DNA of 64,000 bases. It comes from Rhodocollybia butyracea (taxonomy: Eukaryota > Basidiomycota > Agaricomycetes > Agaricales > Omphalotaceae). Each line of letters opens with the position of its first letter. Within the stretch, counting starts at the first letter, position 1. The notes beneath the pieces are model-generated. The model was not told the DNA's origin and did no database searches. It saw nothing but the letters and a program-made list of their open reading frames with translations. Where the stretch lies: the NCBI GenBank assembly GCA_015501585.1, contig JADNRY010000078.1, positions 62,001-126,000 on the forward strand. Direction: 5' to 3'. Below, piece by piece: positions 1-11,574 of this stretch. A program made the translations under genes and the position numbers.

Positions 1-444
1 GCCGAAGGTAAATCTCCGTCATCTTCGGTTTGGATTCGTGAACTACGAGGTCCATTACTTGATGCATTTTCGAATGAAGGTGACCGTGAGCCAGTGGCCT
101 GGGAAGTACGGGTATGATTATCATCGTTGGTTCTGGTATCCTCAGCCTGGATATGCTGAGGATGATTGTTCCCTGTGTCCAACGAAGCGGATATTGTTTC
201 CATTCCTGGTGAGAGAGAAGGGAGCTCAGTACCAGCGCTTGATGACAGATAATACCAGCGACATGTGACCTGGCGGAGTTTATTACTTTGGCATTTTATT
301 CACGAACGTTCAACGTGCTTCTTCGTGAACTATAAGACGGTTAGCCAAGCTACTTCGGCATGATTTATTAGCGTACTTCACTAACTACAAGCCTGGCGAG
401 TTTAAGAGCGTTTTTCGCTAACTATAAGACGCCTAGCCGGGCAT
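1..444. other. Flank left of the Plavaka element, with a possible 3' coding remnant
   Basis: A plus-strand frame is open from the window edge and ends with TGA at 266-268. It is rich in aromatic residues (a WFWYP stretch) and could be the 3' end of a gene that starts outside the window; no family is recognised. From about 325 to 441 there are three imperfect copies of a 30-40 bp unit built around TAACTATAAGACG, directly abutting the transposon end. Nothing else is supported here. Confidence 0.3.
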
Positions 445-458
445 CACTAAATCACTGA
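445..458 (+). repeat. Left terminal inverted repeat of the Plavaka element
   Basis: CACTAAATCACTGA; it pairs with 8507-8520 with a single A/G mismatch at position 10. Confidence 0.72.
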
Positions 459-523
459 CCCTTGGACCATGCATTTCCATGAGGTAAAATGTCTTGTAAT
501 GTAGCGCCATATCTAGAATGTTA

Positions 524-618
524 GTACCATAATGCTACCCGCCCACCTAGCATTATAAAGCATTCCCGTCATTGGGACACATGTACCATCATGGTACCTC
601 ATTCCAATGAGGTACCAT
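524..618. repeat. Subterminal GTACC motif cluster with a 28-bp palindrome
   Basis: GTACCAT occurs at 524-530 and 583-589. The stretch 591-618 is a perfect palindrome with 13-bp arms (ATGGTACCTCATT) around a CC spacer. Related GGTAC/GTACCAT motifs recur near the right end of the element (for example 8378-8384). CACTA transposases are known to bind short subterminal repeats, so these are candidate transposase-binding sites; that role is inferred. Confidence 0.45.
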
Positions 619-830
619 CGTTCCATCCGCTTGAGATATATACCATGATGTTGCTTGTTGGGAATGAGATGAGAGTAAGGTAGCTCCTTCGTAGGTACTG
701 CCATCATAAGCTCTGATGGTATCGTAGTATAATGAGATCATTACTTGGTAGACGAAACAAGATTGCAAAACAATTGAATTGGCGTGTAATAAAAGACACA
801 AAGTACTACAAAAACTACAACGTGGGCGCA

Positions 831-2559
831 CTACATGTCGATTTCGGTGCCACTGCTGGACGAATTGGCGCGACGTGCAGCTTTCGCAGCACGACGCTGC
901 CCATTGATATTCCTCAGGGTGTTGCGGAATCCTTGCAGTGACTGATCGTTCGTTAAACCGTCGTTGCTTCCAGAGAAAACCGCCCTACAATAACAGATGA
1001 GAAAGCTGGACTATATTGAAACAGAGATAAACATACGTGTTCCACCATGCCAGCAGTTTCTTGTTTCGTTCTTCTTCTTCCGAGCCAACCTCAACATCTT
1101 CAAAGAAATCAATTATTGCATTGTAGAAAGACTCGTAAGGGAATGAACGGTCGGTTCCCCAGGTGGATGTACCAGAGAGACCAAAGCGAAGCTAAAGAAG
1201 TGCAAGATAAGCAGGAGATAAAGACACAAAGAATGAATTTTGCACACCATAACAGCCGCGTACGCAATCATACGAGGACTCACAGTAGTCAGATTGTAGA
1301 TCTCAGCGTTGTTGCGGCGCGTTGACTTGCGAAGCTTTGAGGATATAGGGTTATTCAGGCGATGGGGTTCTGGGTTGATATTCTCGTCATCGGAACCGTC
1401 CAAGGGATTACCGAAAACCTCATTGCCGACGGCGCTGGCAGATTTGAATACCATAACAAGCGTCTTTGAAAGAAAGTATTAAACGTAGCTCACTGTAAAA
1501 TAATGAATACACACCTTTACTAAAAGCGGTCCCTGTAGCCAGCCTTTCAGCGGGTCTGAAACATCGCCAGCTTCGTTACGATAGAGACAGGGAAGAAAAA
1601 AGGGCAATGCAGAGTGTTTGACCACAGATTTGATGTTTCCACGAAGTTCAGCACGAACGCTGTATGATTGAGATGAGAAAAGCAATGAGAAAAGCAAAAG
1701 AAACGTGTACCTTGAAGCGTTCCAATCAAGGTCAATTGGGCAAATCAACTGACCAGTTAGGTCATGTGTTAGTCCACGGCCGAGACGGCTCAGGCGAATA
1801 AGAAGCGGTTTGGGCGCTGGATTGCGTGCATTAATCCAGTCAGCGAGTTCCATCGCGCCCTTGGAGATATCTTCGCCACGAGCACCCCGAGCTCCTTTGG
1901 TGAGCTGAAATATACTCTATATCAACAGTAGCAATGTGCAACGTGTCCTAAAACTTACTTCACCAAACTCAGCCTTCAAGTCAAGATGAGCAACCTGGTC
2001 ATTGAAAATCCGCTTCTTGAGATGAGGTACGTGTTTGAGGAGCAGAGTAAATCCCTCGTAGTTCCTGTCTTGCCTAAGTTGCATCGGTAAACAAGGTAAG
2101 GCAGTACCGTGCCAAAAGTTTGACTTACGTGCGTTTGAAATCAATGCGCTGCTCGTATTCTTCACGTTGAGCAAGGTTCAACATATCGACATCTACATCA
2201 GCGAGGTTAGTGCTATCTTCCTCCTCTGTTGGGTCACATCGTCTGTCATGCTCTCCAAGGAGAGTGTCTAATGACGTGAACAGCGAAACTAGACGACATA
2301 TAGGTCGACCCAAAGTTACTTCTGTACTACATCAAATAGTAAGTGGACGTGAAAAAATTTATAGGTTCTGGGATGCTTACATGGGTTTTTTCTTCTTCTT
2401 GTTCTTGAGGTCGTTGTTTTCCTCTTCAAGAGCCTCGATTCGGCGTTTCTGGCTCATCATACGTGATGCACCAGGGCTCGATGGAGGGCTTGAGGATGGA
2501 GGAGGACTACTCCCGCGTCCCCTGGTATTGGTGGAAGGCGAGCTAGCTGGACGCGACAT
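831..2559 (-). CDS. DUF6698-type protein of unknown function (inside the transposon)
   Basis: Eight exons join in frame on the minus strand (2559-2381, 2326-2129, 2073-1959, 1904-1711, 1659-1515, 1463-1248, 1191-1037, 984-831) to give about 451 aa. The first ATG is at 2559 and the stop is TAG at 831-833. The N terminus is Ser/Pro-rich, followed by a short coiled coil ending in a lysine run. The core matches what I recall of the agaricomycete DUF6698 family: GARGEDISKG, LTHDLTGQLICP, RMIAYAAVMLRFGL and a C-terminal AWWNTAVF block. The tail is basic. No catalytic motif is evident and the function is unknown. It lies 250 bp from, and divergent to, the transposase start, within the same terminal repeats, so it may be an accessory gene of the element or a captured host gene. 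All junctions keep frame and no stop interrupts, so it looks functional. Confidence 0.72.
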
Positions 2560-2809
2560 ATTAGAGGGGTAGGCGAACAGGTTTATAGTGGTTCAAGTTC
2601 AAGAAGGATTCAACGAAGTCACGCTACCGCGGCCACCTTTTATCCTTCCGGAATTTGAAACATCTTGGTCATGCACTGATAATTTTCAAGATTAGATTTA
2701 CCGAGCCGTTTGTTGCCATATCGGAATAACTTAGCCCCTTTTTTCCAAACTCTCTCGACTTGGACTTTGAGTCCCCCCACTTAATCTAACAGACCCAACT
2801 CCAAAGACT
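2560..2809. promoter_or_regulatory. Divergent intergenic region between the DUF6698-type gene and transposase
   Basis: These 250 bp separate two divergently transcribed genes and must hold both promoters. No specific element is identified with confidence. Confidence 0.3.
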
Positions 2810-5800
2810 ATGTCTCATTACTGTGTCAAAGGCTGTCCCAAAGGAATTCACGGTCATGGATTTTCAACTGAAGCCTCACTAGCGCAACATCGGAGGACCT
2901 GTGAACCGTGGAAGGCATATATTGCAAAGCCCCGCCCCCCTGTTTCTGCTGCTGCCTCAAGCTCTCGTCTACCACCAGTAAAGAAAAAAGCAAAGCTTCA
3001 GCTTCCCATGCGTAATCCACAGGTAAGAACGTCAATTTATTCTCAGCAAGCATTGATTAATAAATAACATCTCGTTATTCCAGAGTACCATGACTAGTAG
3101 TACATCCAGACCTGATCCCTTCGTGGACTCTTCGGAAGCTATGGACACAAACCCAGAGACTCCAAGCCTAGGATACCCTTTGCACTTTAATCAGTCTTTT
3201 TTTCATGATGTGAGCAGTGTTCTTCTGTGGTGTACTGAAAACTCATGCGCTGTTTTGAAGCCCTTACCAAACATATTAGACCGCTCGTCACCCCACCCGG
3301 AACTATCACCGCAGCCTCCAAATCTGAGCCCACCAGTAACTTTGGTGGAAGAGCGCAATGAGGCTTATCCACCAACAGCTGTAACATCATCAGGTCGTGC
3401 ATCACGTCTTCCACGTCGCTTTCGGGATGAGCCGCCGCAGGCTCCCCCTCTCGTGGTGGCAGAGAATCCTACGCCTGCACCTTCTGCTATCCGGAGGGTA
3501 ATATTAATTGTTCGAGACCAGCTAAAAACTGCGGCGAATCCATTTGGTTTGATTCGGCACTATCTTGATCGGCCGTCTTATGACCCTGATTCCACTGTTC
3601 CTCTGGCAGATCTGTGTAATCACTCTAAACAGTTCAACAGTGGTTCTATTGACTTGGGGGATGAAGAGGATCCGTCATCAACACATCTACCCACGTCTTC
3701 AGAAACTAATCCCCCCCCTTGGCCATTTCGAAACATGAGCATCTGGCATCTCATGAACTGGATGAGTAGTGGTGGTCGTACAAAATCCGAGACAGAGACA
3801 ACGCGACTTGTGAATGAAGTCATTCTCCAACCGGATTTCGACCCCAATGACTTAAAGGGCTTCAACGCGCATAGCGAAAATCTTCGCTTCGAGCGCGCTG
3901 AGAACCAGGAGGGAGAATCCAAGTTGCTGGACAACTTCCAGTCCACTAGTATTACCATCGATGTTCCATCTGGGGATAAAGACATACCCTCTCAACAATT
4001 CTCAGTCTCAGGTCTTTATTTTCGTAATCTCATTTCCGTTATTCGATCCACATTCACCGATCCTCTCTCCGAAAAATTCCACTTTTTCCCATTCAAACTA
4101 TACCAAACTGTTCCTGGTTCTGACAAAATGCATCGAGTTTACTCAGAGCTCTATAACTCCGATGCTTTTCTTGAAGAACACAGCAAAGTACAGCGTATGC
4201 GTGGCCCTCCAGAAAATCCAGACTGCAAGCTCGAAAAAGTGGTCCTAGGTCTGATGTTTTGGTCAGACGCCACTCACTTGACCTCATTCGGAAATGCCAA
4301 GATGTGGCCAGTATATATGATGTTTGGGAACCTCTCGAAATACATTCGTTCACTGCCAAACTCCGGCGCATGTCATCATGTTGCGTACATCCCCTCGGTG
4401 AGCTATGACTGTCATCTATAATCAGTGGATATTATTCTTATGCAGTTTTGCAGCTCCCCGCCTCATTTCAAGACTTTGCGTCAAAGTTTTACACCAAATG
4501 GGGTGCTAAAAAGTCCCGTGAGGACCTCTCGACACACTGCCGCCGTGAGCTCATGCAAGCTGTGTGGAGGATACTTCTTGGAGATGATTTTGTTCATGCG
4601 TATCACTATGGTATAGTCATCAAGTGCCATGATGGGATTGAGCGGCGGTTTTATCCAAGAGTTTTCACCTACTCAGCCGATTACCCAGAGAAGTAAACCT
4701 TTTATATATTTGTACCACTGTCATTGATTCATCCACGAAAATAGAGTCCTTTTGGCAACTATTCGGGATAAAGGCCTATGTCCTTGCCCCCGATGTCTAG
4801 TCCGCAAGACACAGCTAGACCAAATGGGCCTTTTTCGGGATATGCGTACCCGGCTCACAAAAGTACGAGTCTTTTATCTGGCTGCAGTCAAGCTAGCTCG
4901 GGATTTTATTTACAAGTCTGGGTACCCTATTAATGGCACCGCTGTCAACAACTTACTCAAGGAGACATCATCTATCCCGACCTTGGTGAGTGAGACGATT
5001 GCCCAAATTTATTGATTTACCAAAACGTTGCCAGAACGCATTTATCGAACGTCTAGGCTCGGACTTTAATATTTCCAAAATGCTCGCAGTAGACCTTCTG
5101 CATGAGATCGAGCTTGGGATTTGGAAAACTCTTTTCACTCATCTCATACGTATGTTGTATGCCTCCCAAAATGGTGCAGAAAAAGTCGCCGAACTGGATA
5201 GACGGTAAAAGTCCAAGTTCATATGTTATACAAATACTGAATTTTTTTGTAGTTTCCAGCGGATCCCTGCCTTTGGCACCACAATTCGCCACTTCCTGGG
5301 AAATGCATCTGAAATGAAGAAGCTAGCTGCCCGTGATTTCGAGGACTTACTCCAAGTATGTAAGTTTGCACGAAAATCTTCCATTATTTAATCTTTTTCA
5401 GTGCGCGATACCTGCATTTGAACACTTATTTGAGCATGAGCATAATGAGCGTCTGATGAAGTTATTATTCCGTCTCGCTCAATGGCATGCCCTTGCAAAA
5501 CTCCGTCTTCACACTGAGCCAACACTCGAGTGGCTGGAGAAAACAACTACTGAAGTCGGTAGGCTCATGCGGGATTTCAGAGATAAGTCTGCTTCAAAGT
5601 TTGCCACTTTCGAACTACCCCGAGAGCAAGATGCTCGTGCTCGACGTCAAGCAGTTGCTCATTCGCGCCAGACTTCAAATAATCCAGTAAAGCAGTGTAA
5701 GTCCTTGGTTGTATCAAAGTCATGTCTAAATACTTTATAGCAACGGCCCCAAACATACCTCCTACCAAGAAACCACGGACGCTGAACCTTTTCACATACA

Positions 5801-7211
5801 AATGGCATGCAATGGGTGACTACGTTTCCTTCATTCGCTGGTTTGGAACCACAGATAATTACTCAACTCAAATCGTAAGTCTATATATTTTATAAACGGT
5901 GATACTTCTTAAAACTAATACTGTTTAGGGTGAACTTGCCCATCGTACAGTGAAAATGCTCTATGGGCTAACCAACAAACGTGATGCAACGAAACAAATC
6001 GCAAAGCATTACCTCCGTGCAAAGAAACTTCAGCAGGCCAAGGCCGCTCTAACGAAGGCGAAAAAGCAGATTAAATTAGGAAAGCAGAAGCTATCGGAAT
6101 CTGCTCAAACTCTTGGTCGACATCCACACCACGTTGGCATGGAAATGAGTACACTTCTGGAAGATAGAAAAGTATCTCCCGATGTGCATCACTTCATTTC
6201 TACAAACAAAAACCATCCAATCCATCTTTCTGAATTTTTACACTCTGATACTCATGAAGATCCGGCGAAGAAGGTTGGTAAATCTATATATGCCAGCACT
6301 AAACTGACTGGGAGTCTAGGACTTTCAAATAAAACTTCAAGACCATCTCCTTGGACGCTTTCTTGAGCGGGATTTTGATGGTGATACTCATGAATCATTC
6401 ACAGATGAACAACGAAACTCGATCCTCTTATATGACCAGAAAATATATGCTACAAAAACTCTTCGCGTCAACTTCACTACCTACAATGTCCGTCGGGATC
6501 AGGATGTCATCAATCCTCGAACTGATCACAACGTTGTCATGGTTCATTCTCCAGACACGTCTCCAGGTACTCACCCATTTTGGTATGCTCGTGTACTTGG
6601 TATATTTCATGCAGACGTTATTTGGCTGAATATCGAGTCGGGTGGGGTACACAAAATGGAACATATGGAATTTTTATGGGTTCGGTGGATGGGTCAAGAG
6701 CCAGGGTATCGCTGGGGGATCAAACATGCGAGGCTACCAAAAGTAGGCTTTGTTTCCGAGAGTGATGACTACGCGTTTGGATTTCTTGATCCATCTCTGG
6801 TTTTACGAGCCGCTCATCTCATTCCTGACTTTACGAGTGGACGTACATCCGAGCTACTTGCAAGTACCAAAATTACTGCAGCGCGTCCCGTAAACGAAAC
6901 AGATGACTGGGCATCGTACTATGTGAATATGTAAGTGATTTTGTCTGCCGTCACTCAAGTAGCTGATATATGGTTACAGATTCCCTGACCGAGACATGTT
7001 TATGCGGCACCTTGGTGGAGGAGTGGGTCACACTGATGCTCAACCCACTACTAACACTGAAGCTACTGAGCCAAACGATGGCGCCGAAATTGACTCACCC
7101 GAATCTGGCGATAAGTCGGAAAGTGATTCCGACTCAGAGGACAGTGATCAGAGCGGCTCTAACAAATCTAATTCCGAGTCTGCAGGCAGCGGGGCTCTGA
7201 TGATGACCTAG
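2810..7211 (+). CDS. Plavaka transposase
   Basis: Eleven exons join in frame: 2810-3022, 3084-4397, 4454-4692, 4745-4985, 5035-5204, 5253-5355, 5402-5696, 5741-5874, 5929-6273, 6320-6930, 6980-7211, giving about 1,298 aa. The N terminus carries a C/H-rich finger (C-x3-C spacing, then H-x4-H-x3-C in FSTEASLAQHRRTC). A Pro/Ser-rich linker follows, then the core typical of Plavaka transposases: FRNMSIWHLMNWMSSG, LMFWSDATHLTSFGNAKMWP, DKGLCPCPRCL, AVDLLHEIELGIWK and LYGLTNKRDA. The Asp in FWSDATHL and the Asp/Glu of DLLHEIELG are candidate catalytic acids (inference). The C terminus is a Ser/Asp/Glu-rich tail. A 51-nt in-frame stretch at 3208-3258 could be an extra intron. The gene appears uninterrupted, so the element may be autonomous. 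The acidic tail also continues in another frame (see findings). Confidence 0.85.
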
Positions 7212-7403
7212 GGCCGGACGATGGGGAAGAAGATAGCAACTCAGATGGATATGCATCAATGTAGATACTGTCTTTACCATACTACAAATTGATTTTATCC
7301 ATGACATCACGCGATTTAACTAAAATCCTGTGACATCATAAGGATTTTTCAAGTTCAGTCTGGGCTACTACTGATTTAGATTTATAGTATACGTAGTAGT
7401 ACA

Positions 7404-7988
7404 CTAAAAGCTTGAATGTGTGGGGTCCGCCGTGTCTAGGGCAGAGGCCGTATGCTCTGAAATACTGATAGTTTCCTGACCCAACTTCTTCAACTGTACA
7501 TGTGCAGATCGTAGCTCATCACGAAGCCGTTTCACTTCTTCTTCCAATGTTTTAGCGTAACTCGCGAGTTTCATATTTTCCCTGCGCCGAACTTTATCCA
7601 TGTTGGTAGGTGTAAGATTAAACTCCACGCGCTTGGGATCGCGACGATGCGCCAAGATTGCTGTCCGACTCCAAATTAGTCTCAACGTCTACAAGTTCGG
7701 AGTCATACTAAAACATACCAGGACTTCTCGGTGAGATTGGAGTTCTTGCATCCGAGTCCGAGTCTGAGTCTGACTGGGATGTAGTAGGTTTTGTACTACT
7801 AGGGCCAGGTGCTGCCAACTCGGAATTAACAGACACAAGAGTTGCATCGGGATCGAGTCTGTGAAATAGTAGTGAGTCAATGAATGAGCAGACTCAAAGT
7901 ATGCTTACTCCCAAAAATTCCTCTCATCCTCCTGCGAGCTTGGGACAATTAGCTCATCGTTGGGTTTCTTTTTGACTGGAGTATTCAT
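7404..7988 (-). CDS. Small coiled-coil protein inside the Plavaka element
   Basis: Three exons (7988-7909, 7858-7719, 7660-7404) give about 158 aa from the ATG at 7988. The N-terminal half is polar, with a Ser-Asp repeat (SDSDSDSDA). The C-terminal half is a heptad-like coiled coil (YAKTLEEEVKRLRDEL) preceded by basic KVRRREN, a layout reminiscent of small DNA-binding or dimerising proteins without being a recognisable bZIP. It is transcribed convergently with the transposase and ends about 190 bp downstream of it. It has no family assignment. Its place inside the terminal repeats suggests a transposon accessory protein; this is inference from position only. Confidence 0.6.
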
Positions 7989-8163
7989 AACGAAGTTGTG
8001 GCAAGGTCGTGGTCAAACGTATACCCGGGATGTTACTCAGTACATGATCCGAGTCGTTTGAGTAAATTCCAATTTACAGCGAGCGGTCGGAAGTGCACAG
8101 CGGCGGCGAGCGCACATGGATATGACTCGGACACACTTAAAGCGGAGAGATACTTGCTTTTGA

Positions 8164-8303
8164 TACATTGAAATAGTTAAACTTTAATGGTGAGCACATA
8201 GCAAGGTACTACAACCATGGTTGGGGCTTTGAATACATTGGAACAGTGGGACTTTAGTGGTGAGCATATAGTAAGGTAGTACAACTCTGATCGGGGCTTA
8301 GAA
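8164..8303. repeat. Tandem 70-bp direct repeat near the right transposon end
   Basis: Two imperfect 70-bp units, 8164-8233 and 8234-8303, both begin TACATTG and share TGGTGAGCA and AGGTA(C/G)TACAAC. They lie within 360 bp of the right terminus and are probably part of its subterminal region. Confidence 0.6.
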
Positions 8304-8506
8304 TACCTCTATTACTCTGGTACTTAGTTTGTAATGCCTGGAAATGATTCAAAATATATGTACCAGCTGAGAATATAGTACCATATGGGCGAGGGTCATA
8401 CGATTCGATAGCAGGCCGACGAGCGGGTTACCAACCATTCAAACGCCATATCGGGTCCCGGAATGATGGCGATAGATTGAAATTCCTACCACCCTTTATC
8501 TTACTT

Positions 8507-8520
8507 TCAGCGATTTAGTG
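8507..8520 (-). repeat. Right terminal inverted repeat of the Plavaka element
   Basis: TCAGCGATTTAGTG, the reverse complement of the left repeat with one mismatch. Confidence 0.72.
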
Positions 8521-8989
8521 ATGGGCTAGCAGTGAAGGTAAAGAAAAGTATTCTCCTTCAAGTTTTGGACCAAAGAACGCCCGCTGCAAAGGCACTTGAC
8601 TCTAGCTAGTATAAAGTATAAAACTGTATCAAACCACATAGCACCATCCCTTCGAATCCCAACTCGACTTCGCACCTCATCCGAACTGGTGTAATACTTA
8701 TCCCATTTATCGCAATCTGCAAACCGAATCGGATTGGGTTAGGTTTCGGTATGCTCTTCGCACACATCCACCGACCTATCCTCTGCTTCGGTAAACTTCA
8801 GTCAGAATACTTAGCGTCAATTTGAATTTTGCTTGATTTCTGAAGAGCGTTCACTCGCGACCTAGAAGAGATAAGAGCAGATTACATAGCAGAGATGAAG
8901 AGGGCAAAAAAAGCGAATATAACAACATCCACTTCGACGTCTCGGATCTTCAAAAGTGGTTCAAACCGAATATCAGTATTGGACAATTC
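8521..8989. other. Non-coding stretch right of the transposon
   Basis: No supported gene. This is unique-looking AT/GC-balanced sequence between the transposon and the first copy of the duplicated block. Confidence 0.4.
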
Positions 8990-11295
8990 TTCGCTAGCAA
9001 TAACAATTGCTCGTTGATAGTCTTTGACGTTCGCTAGGCAAATTTGAGCGTTCTCAGCGCCAACACCCTTCGATTCTCGTCTTCGCAGCCAAAGCACTTG
9101 GGCCCATTTCCGTAGCTATAGCCGTATCCACACTCGTCCCGTCTATATCCATGGCCACAGAAAAACCTGGAGAGCGCAGGTCAACCCAAAAACCCACCCA
9201 TCGTCTTTCCGTTCCAAGAGGATCATTGGACGGAGATGAGAACGAAAATGATTTGACTAGAGAGGGAGAGGTACGATCGCTGGTGTTGAGGGTGGGCGGA
9301 AAGTGTGTGGAAACCACAAGAACGGAAAATTCAATAACAGTATTCGCAGTACTTGCATTGTACGGTACGTACTGCTTAGGTTGTGACTACATCAAGAAGC
9401 ACATGAGCAACCATATCCAAACCTGTCAACTATAGCGTATACCAGTGCACTACTAGATCTCGGCGATATACGACGTGTATGAGAAGAATTCGGCGAGACA
9501 GCCTTCGCAAATGTTTGCTGCACAGAAGACGAGGTATTCACGAGTATACCATCGATTTCGAATTTGAAAGTTGAATTTCGAGTCGGAGTCGGTACCATGG
9601 CTTTTAAATCACTTTGACACGGGACAACTTTTTCGAAAGTTGTTGAGGGCGCAAGCGGAGGTAGGAATCATGCATGGCAATGTACTGGGAAAAAATTCCA
9701 AAAAATCAGCCTGTGGACAGAAGGAAGTGTGAAAAAGAATTAGACGAGTGAGAAGACGGAGATTTGGGATAGCTCGGAGGAGCTGAGAATGGGAATGTGC
9801 AAAAGCACAAATGAAAGAAAAGATTTCACACTCACCTCAACAAATTGAACCTCACCAACCTCAGCTATTCCGTCAAATTCGATTCTCTTCTTGTTACTAG
9901 AAACGCAACTGTCCTCGCCAAAGAACATCCTATACTGGAAGACTGGCCACCCTCAGCTCGAGTCTAATACTACATGAGTGGGCCGTCGAGTTTTGGCATT
10001 ATCTCGGAATCTGTGCTCAATTTCCAGCGACTTCCCCGCGTAGATATCGCAGACGCGATGATCAAGCACTAAAAGTGCGCGTGAATAGCAAAACTGTCTA
10101 TTCTGTACAGATGTTGCTGTTGGAAGCACTAGTCTAGTGCAGATTTACAGCGGCGTGAACAATAAAGGATAACTGTTGAAGGAGATCAAAGACCCAAGAA
10201 CCGGTGGTAGCAACGATTGTGATTCGTCTCGTTTATAAGTCTTCGAAAATAGGAAATCGAGCCGAAGTAGCCACTAGAACCGGTTTTGATTTCGAGTCGT
10301 ACAGTGAGGTGAATGTTATTCAACTCGCCAGAGCAAAGGCTCAAGTGCTCATGTTACAAGAAGATGTTGCATTCAGTGAGGGCAGGGATAGAAGGAGAGG
10401 TAAGTCCCGCTGCATACCGTGCCAGCCATCACAGTTCTGTACGAACAATAAATGCATAGACTTGCATACCAAGTCGATCAAATTCCCCAAAGATAGTTCA
10501 GCCAGGCGTGCTGAGAGTCGTGTGTGAGATGAGTCCAGGCCTTGAGCTTGAGGATGCATAGGAATCGAACGAAGAGGCTAGTAGAATAAACATGACGACA
10601 GATGTGGAGGCCGAGACGAACGATTGGGACACTCCTGATTCCGGTTCCGCGACATTTTGTAGTAGAAAGTCTCCTGCCAAAAAGATTCTCCTAGTGTATC
10701 AATGGATGAGAGACAGCCTGAAAAGAAAGACTCAAAACCTACCTGGTCCTAGCCATGTGTGGAAGAACAAGTTTGCGTCGCCGTGCGAACAATCGGATCA
10801 CGGTTGGCCCGTTCCGAAGTACTGTCTGTAACGAACGACACAAAATTTTGCAGTAGGCACAAGTTGTGGATTCGCTCAGCGATTCTTTGATGGCATACGC
10901 AGAAACAACTTCTAGGTGGAACTTGGCTCGGGCGAGCGGGCTTAGGTTGATTGATGAGTCAGGACTCAGTCTGAGAAAGAGAATAGGACATGTGGAATCG
11001 ATTTGACCACTGTGGTTAGGTGAGTTCCAACTATGATTAATATGATTCGCAGCTGAAGCGCTCTGGGCCAGACCATTTTATATAGCGTTGGCGCTGAAAC
11101 TGGAGAGTCCGTATCAACTCCACTGAGAGTTTCGCTTTAGATTCTTCCAACCCAACCCTTGTAGACGTCCTCATCCGCATCCAAAATAAACACCACTCCC
11201 GAAACTTCAATATTCAATGCTTGGGCTCAAAATTCAACTCGAGTCCAAAATAGTAATTCCTATCAGCCGTGAAAGGCTCTTCCACGAGTGACGAG
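8990..11295. repeat. Duplicated block, copy 1 (R1)
   Basis: This block recurs in the same orientation as R2 (about 14090-16480). Shared landmarks, in the same order, include GTGGAAACCACAAGAA (9308 and 14419), a TGAGGGCAGGGATAGAAGGAGA stretch (10377 and 15446) and a GAAAGGCTCTTC(C/T)ACGAG stretch near the right end. No single gene model survives. Minus-strand frames such as the one ending in EVGEVQFVE before a GTGAGT donor look like remains of exons, so the block may hold a dead or very short-exon gene. Edges are approximate. Confidence 0.55.
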
Positions 11296-11574
11296 AAAAC
11301 ATCTCTAAATTTGACAAATCCAACTGTAAACTGATGTCCCTCGCCGAAGGCTTTGTCTAGCCAGTCGCCTCTAGAAAATGGCGAGATCGAAAACAACCAA
11401 TGGTCCTACGCGCGAGATGGGCGCCTGGGTTGTAACATGTAAGTAGCTGAGTACATTCGAGATAGGAGAAGCGGAAGAAGGAACGATGGCGATACTCCAG
11501 CTTCGAAATCAAGGAGTCGCTATCGACGCTTCTATCAAAACAGACAGATACCCATTGGTTTTTTATCAAGTTAA

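Larger units (their letters stand above)
445..8520 (+). mobile_element. Plavaka (CACTA-like) DNA transposon, apparently full length
   Basis: The left end reads CACTAAATCACTGA (445-458). The right end (8507-8520), read on the minus strand, is CACTAAATCGCTGA, giving a 14-bp terminal inverted repeat with one mismatch. CACTA ends are the hallmark of the EnSpm/CACTA superfamily to which Plavaka elements belong. Both outer flanks begin with AT, compatible with a 2-bp target duplication, although superfamily members usually show 3 bp. The inverted similarity may continue a few bases outwards (CTAGCC...CAT). Inside are exactly three genes: a DUF6698-type gene (-), the transposase (+) and a coiled-coil gene (-). 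Both ends are rich in GTACC/GGTAC motifs, resembling the subterminal binding sites of CACTA elements. The length is 8,076 bp. Boundaries are seen by eye only. Confidence 0.75.

Noticed and set aside
1113..1454. Reading the 113-codon minus frame as one uninterrupted exon
   Set aside because: It contains a 56-nt intron (GTGTGC...TTTAG); removing it restores the family-like RMIAYAAVMLRFGL block.
2810..7211. Assignment as a KDZ (Kyakuja-Dileera-Zisupton) transposase
   Set aside because: The motifs (FWSDATHL, DLLHEIELG, LYGLTNKRDA) and CACTA ends fit Plavaka rather than KDZ.
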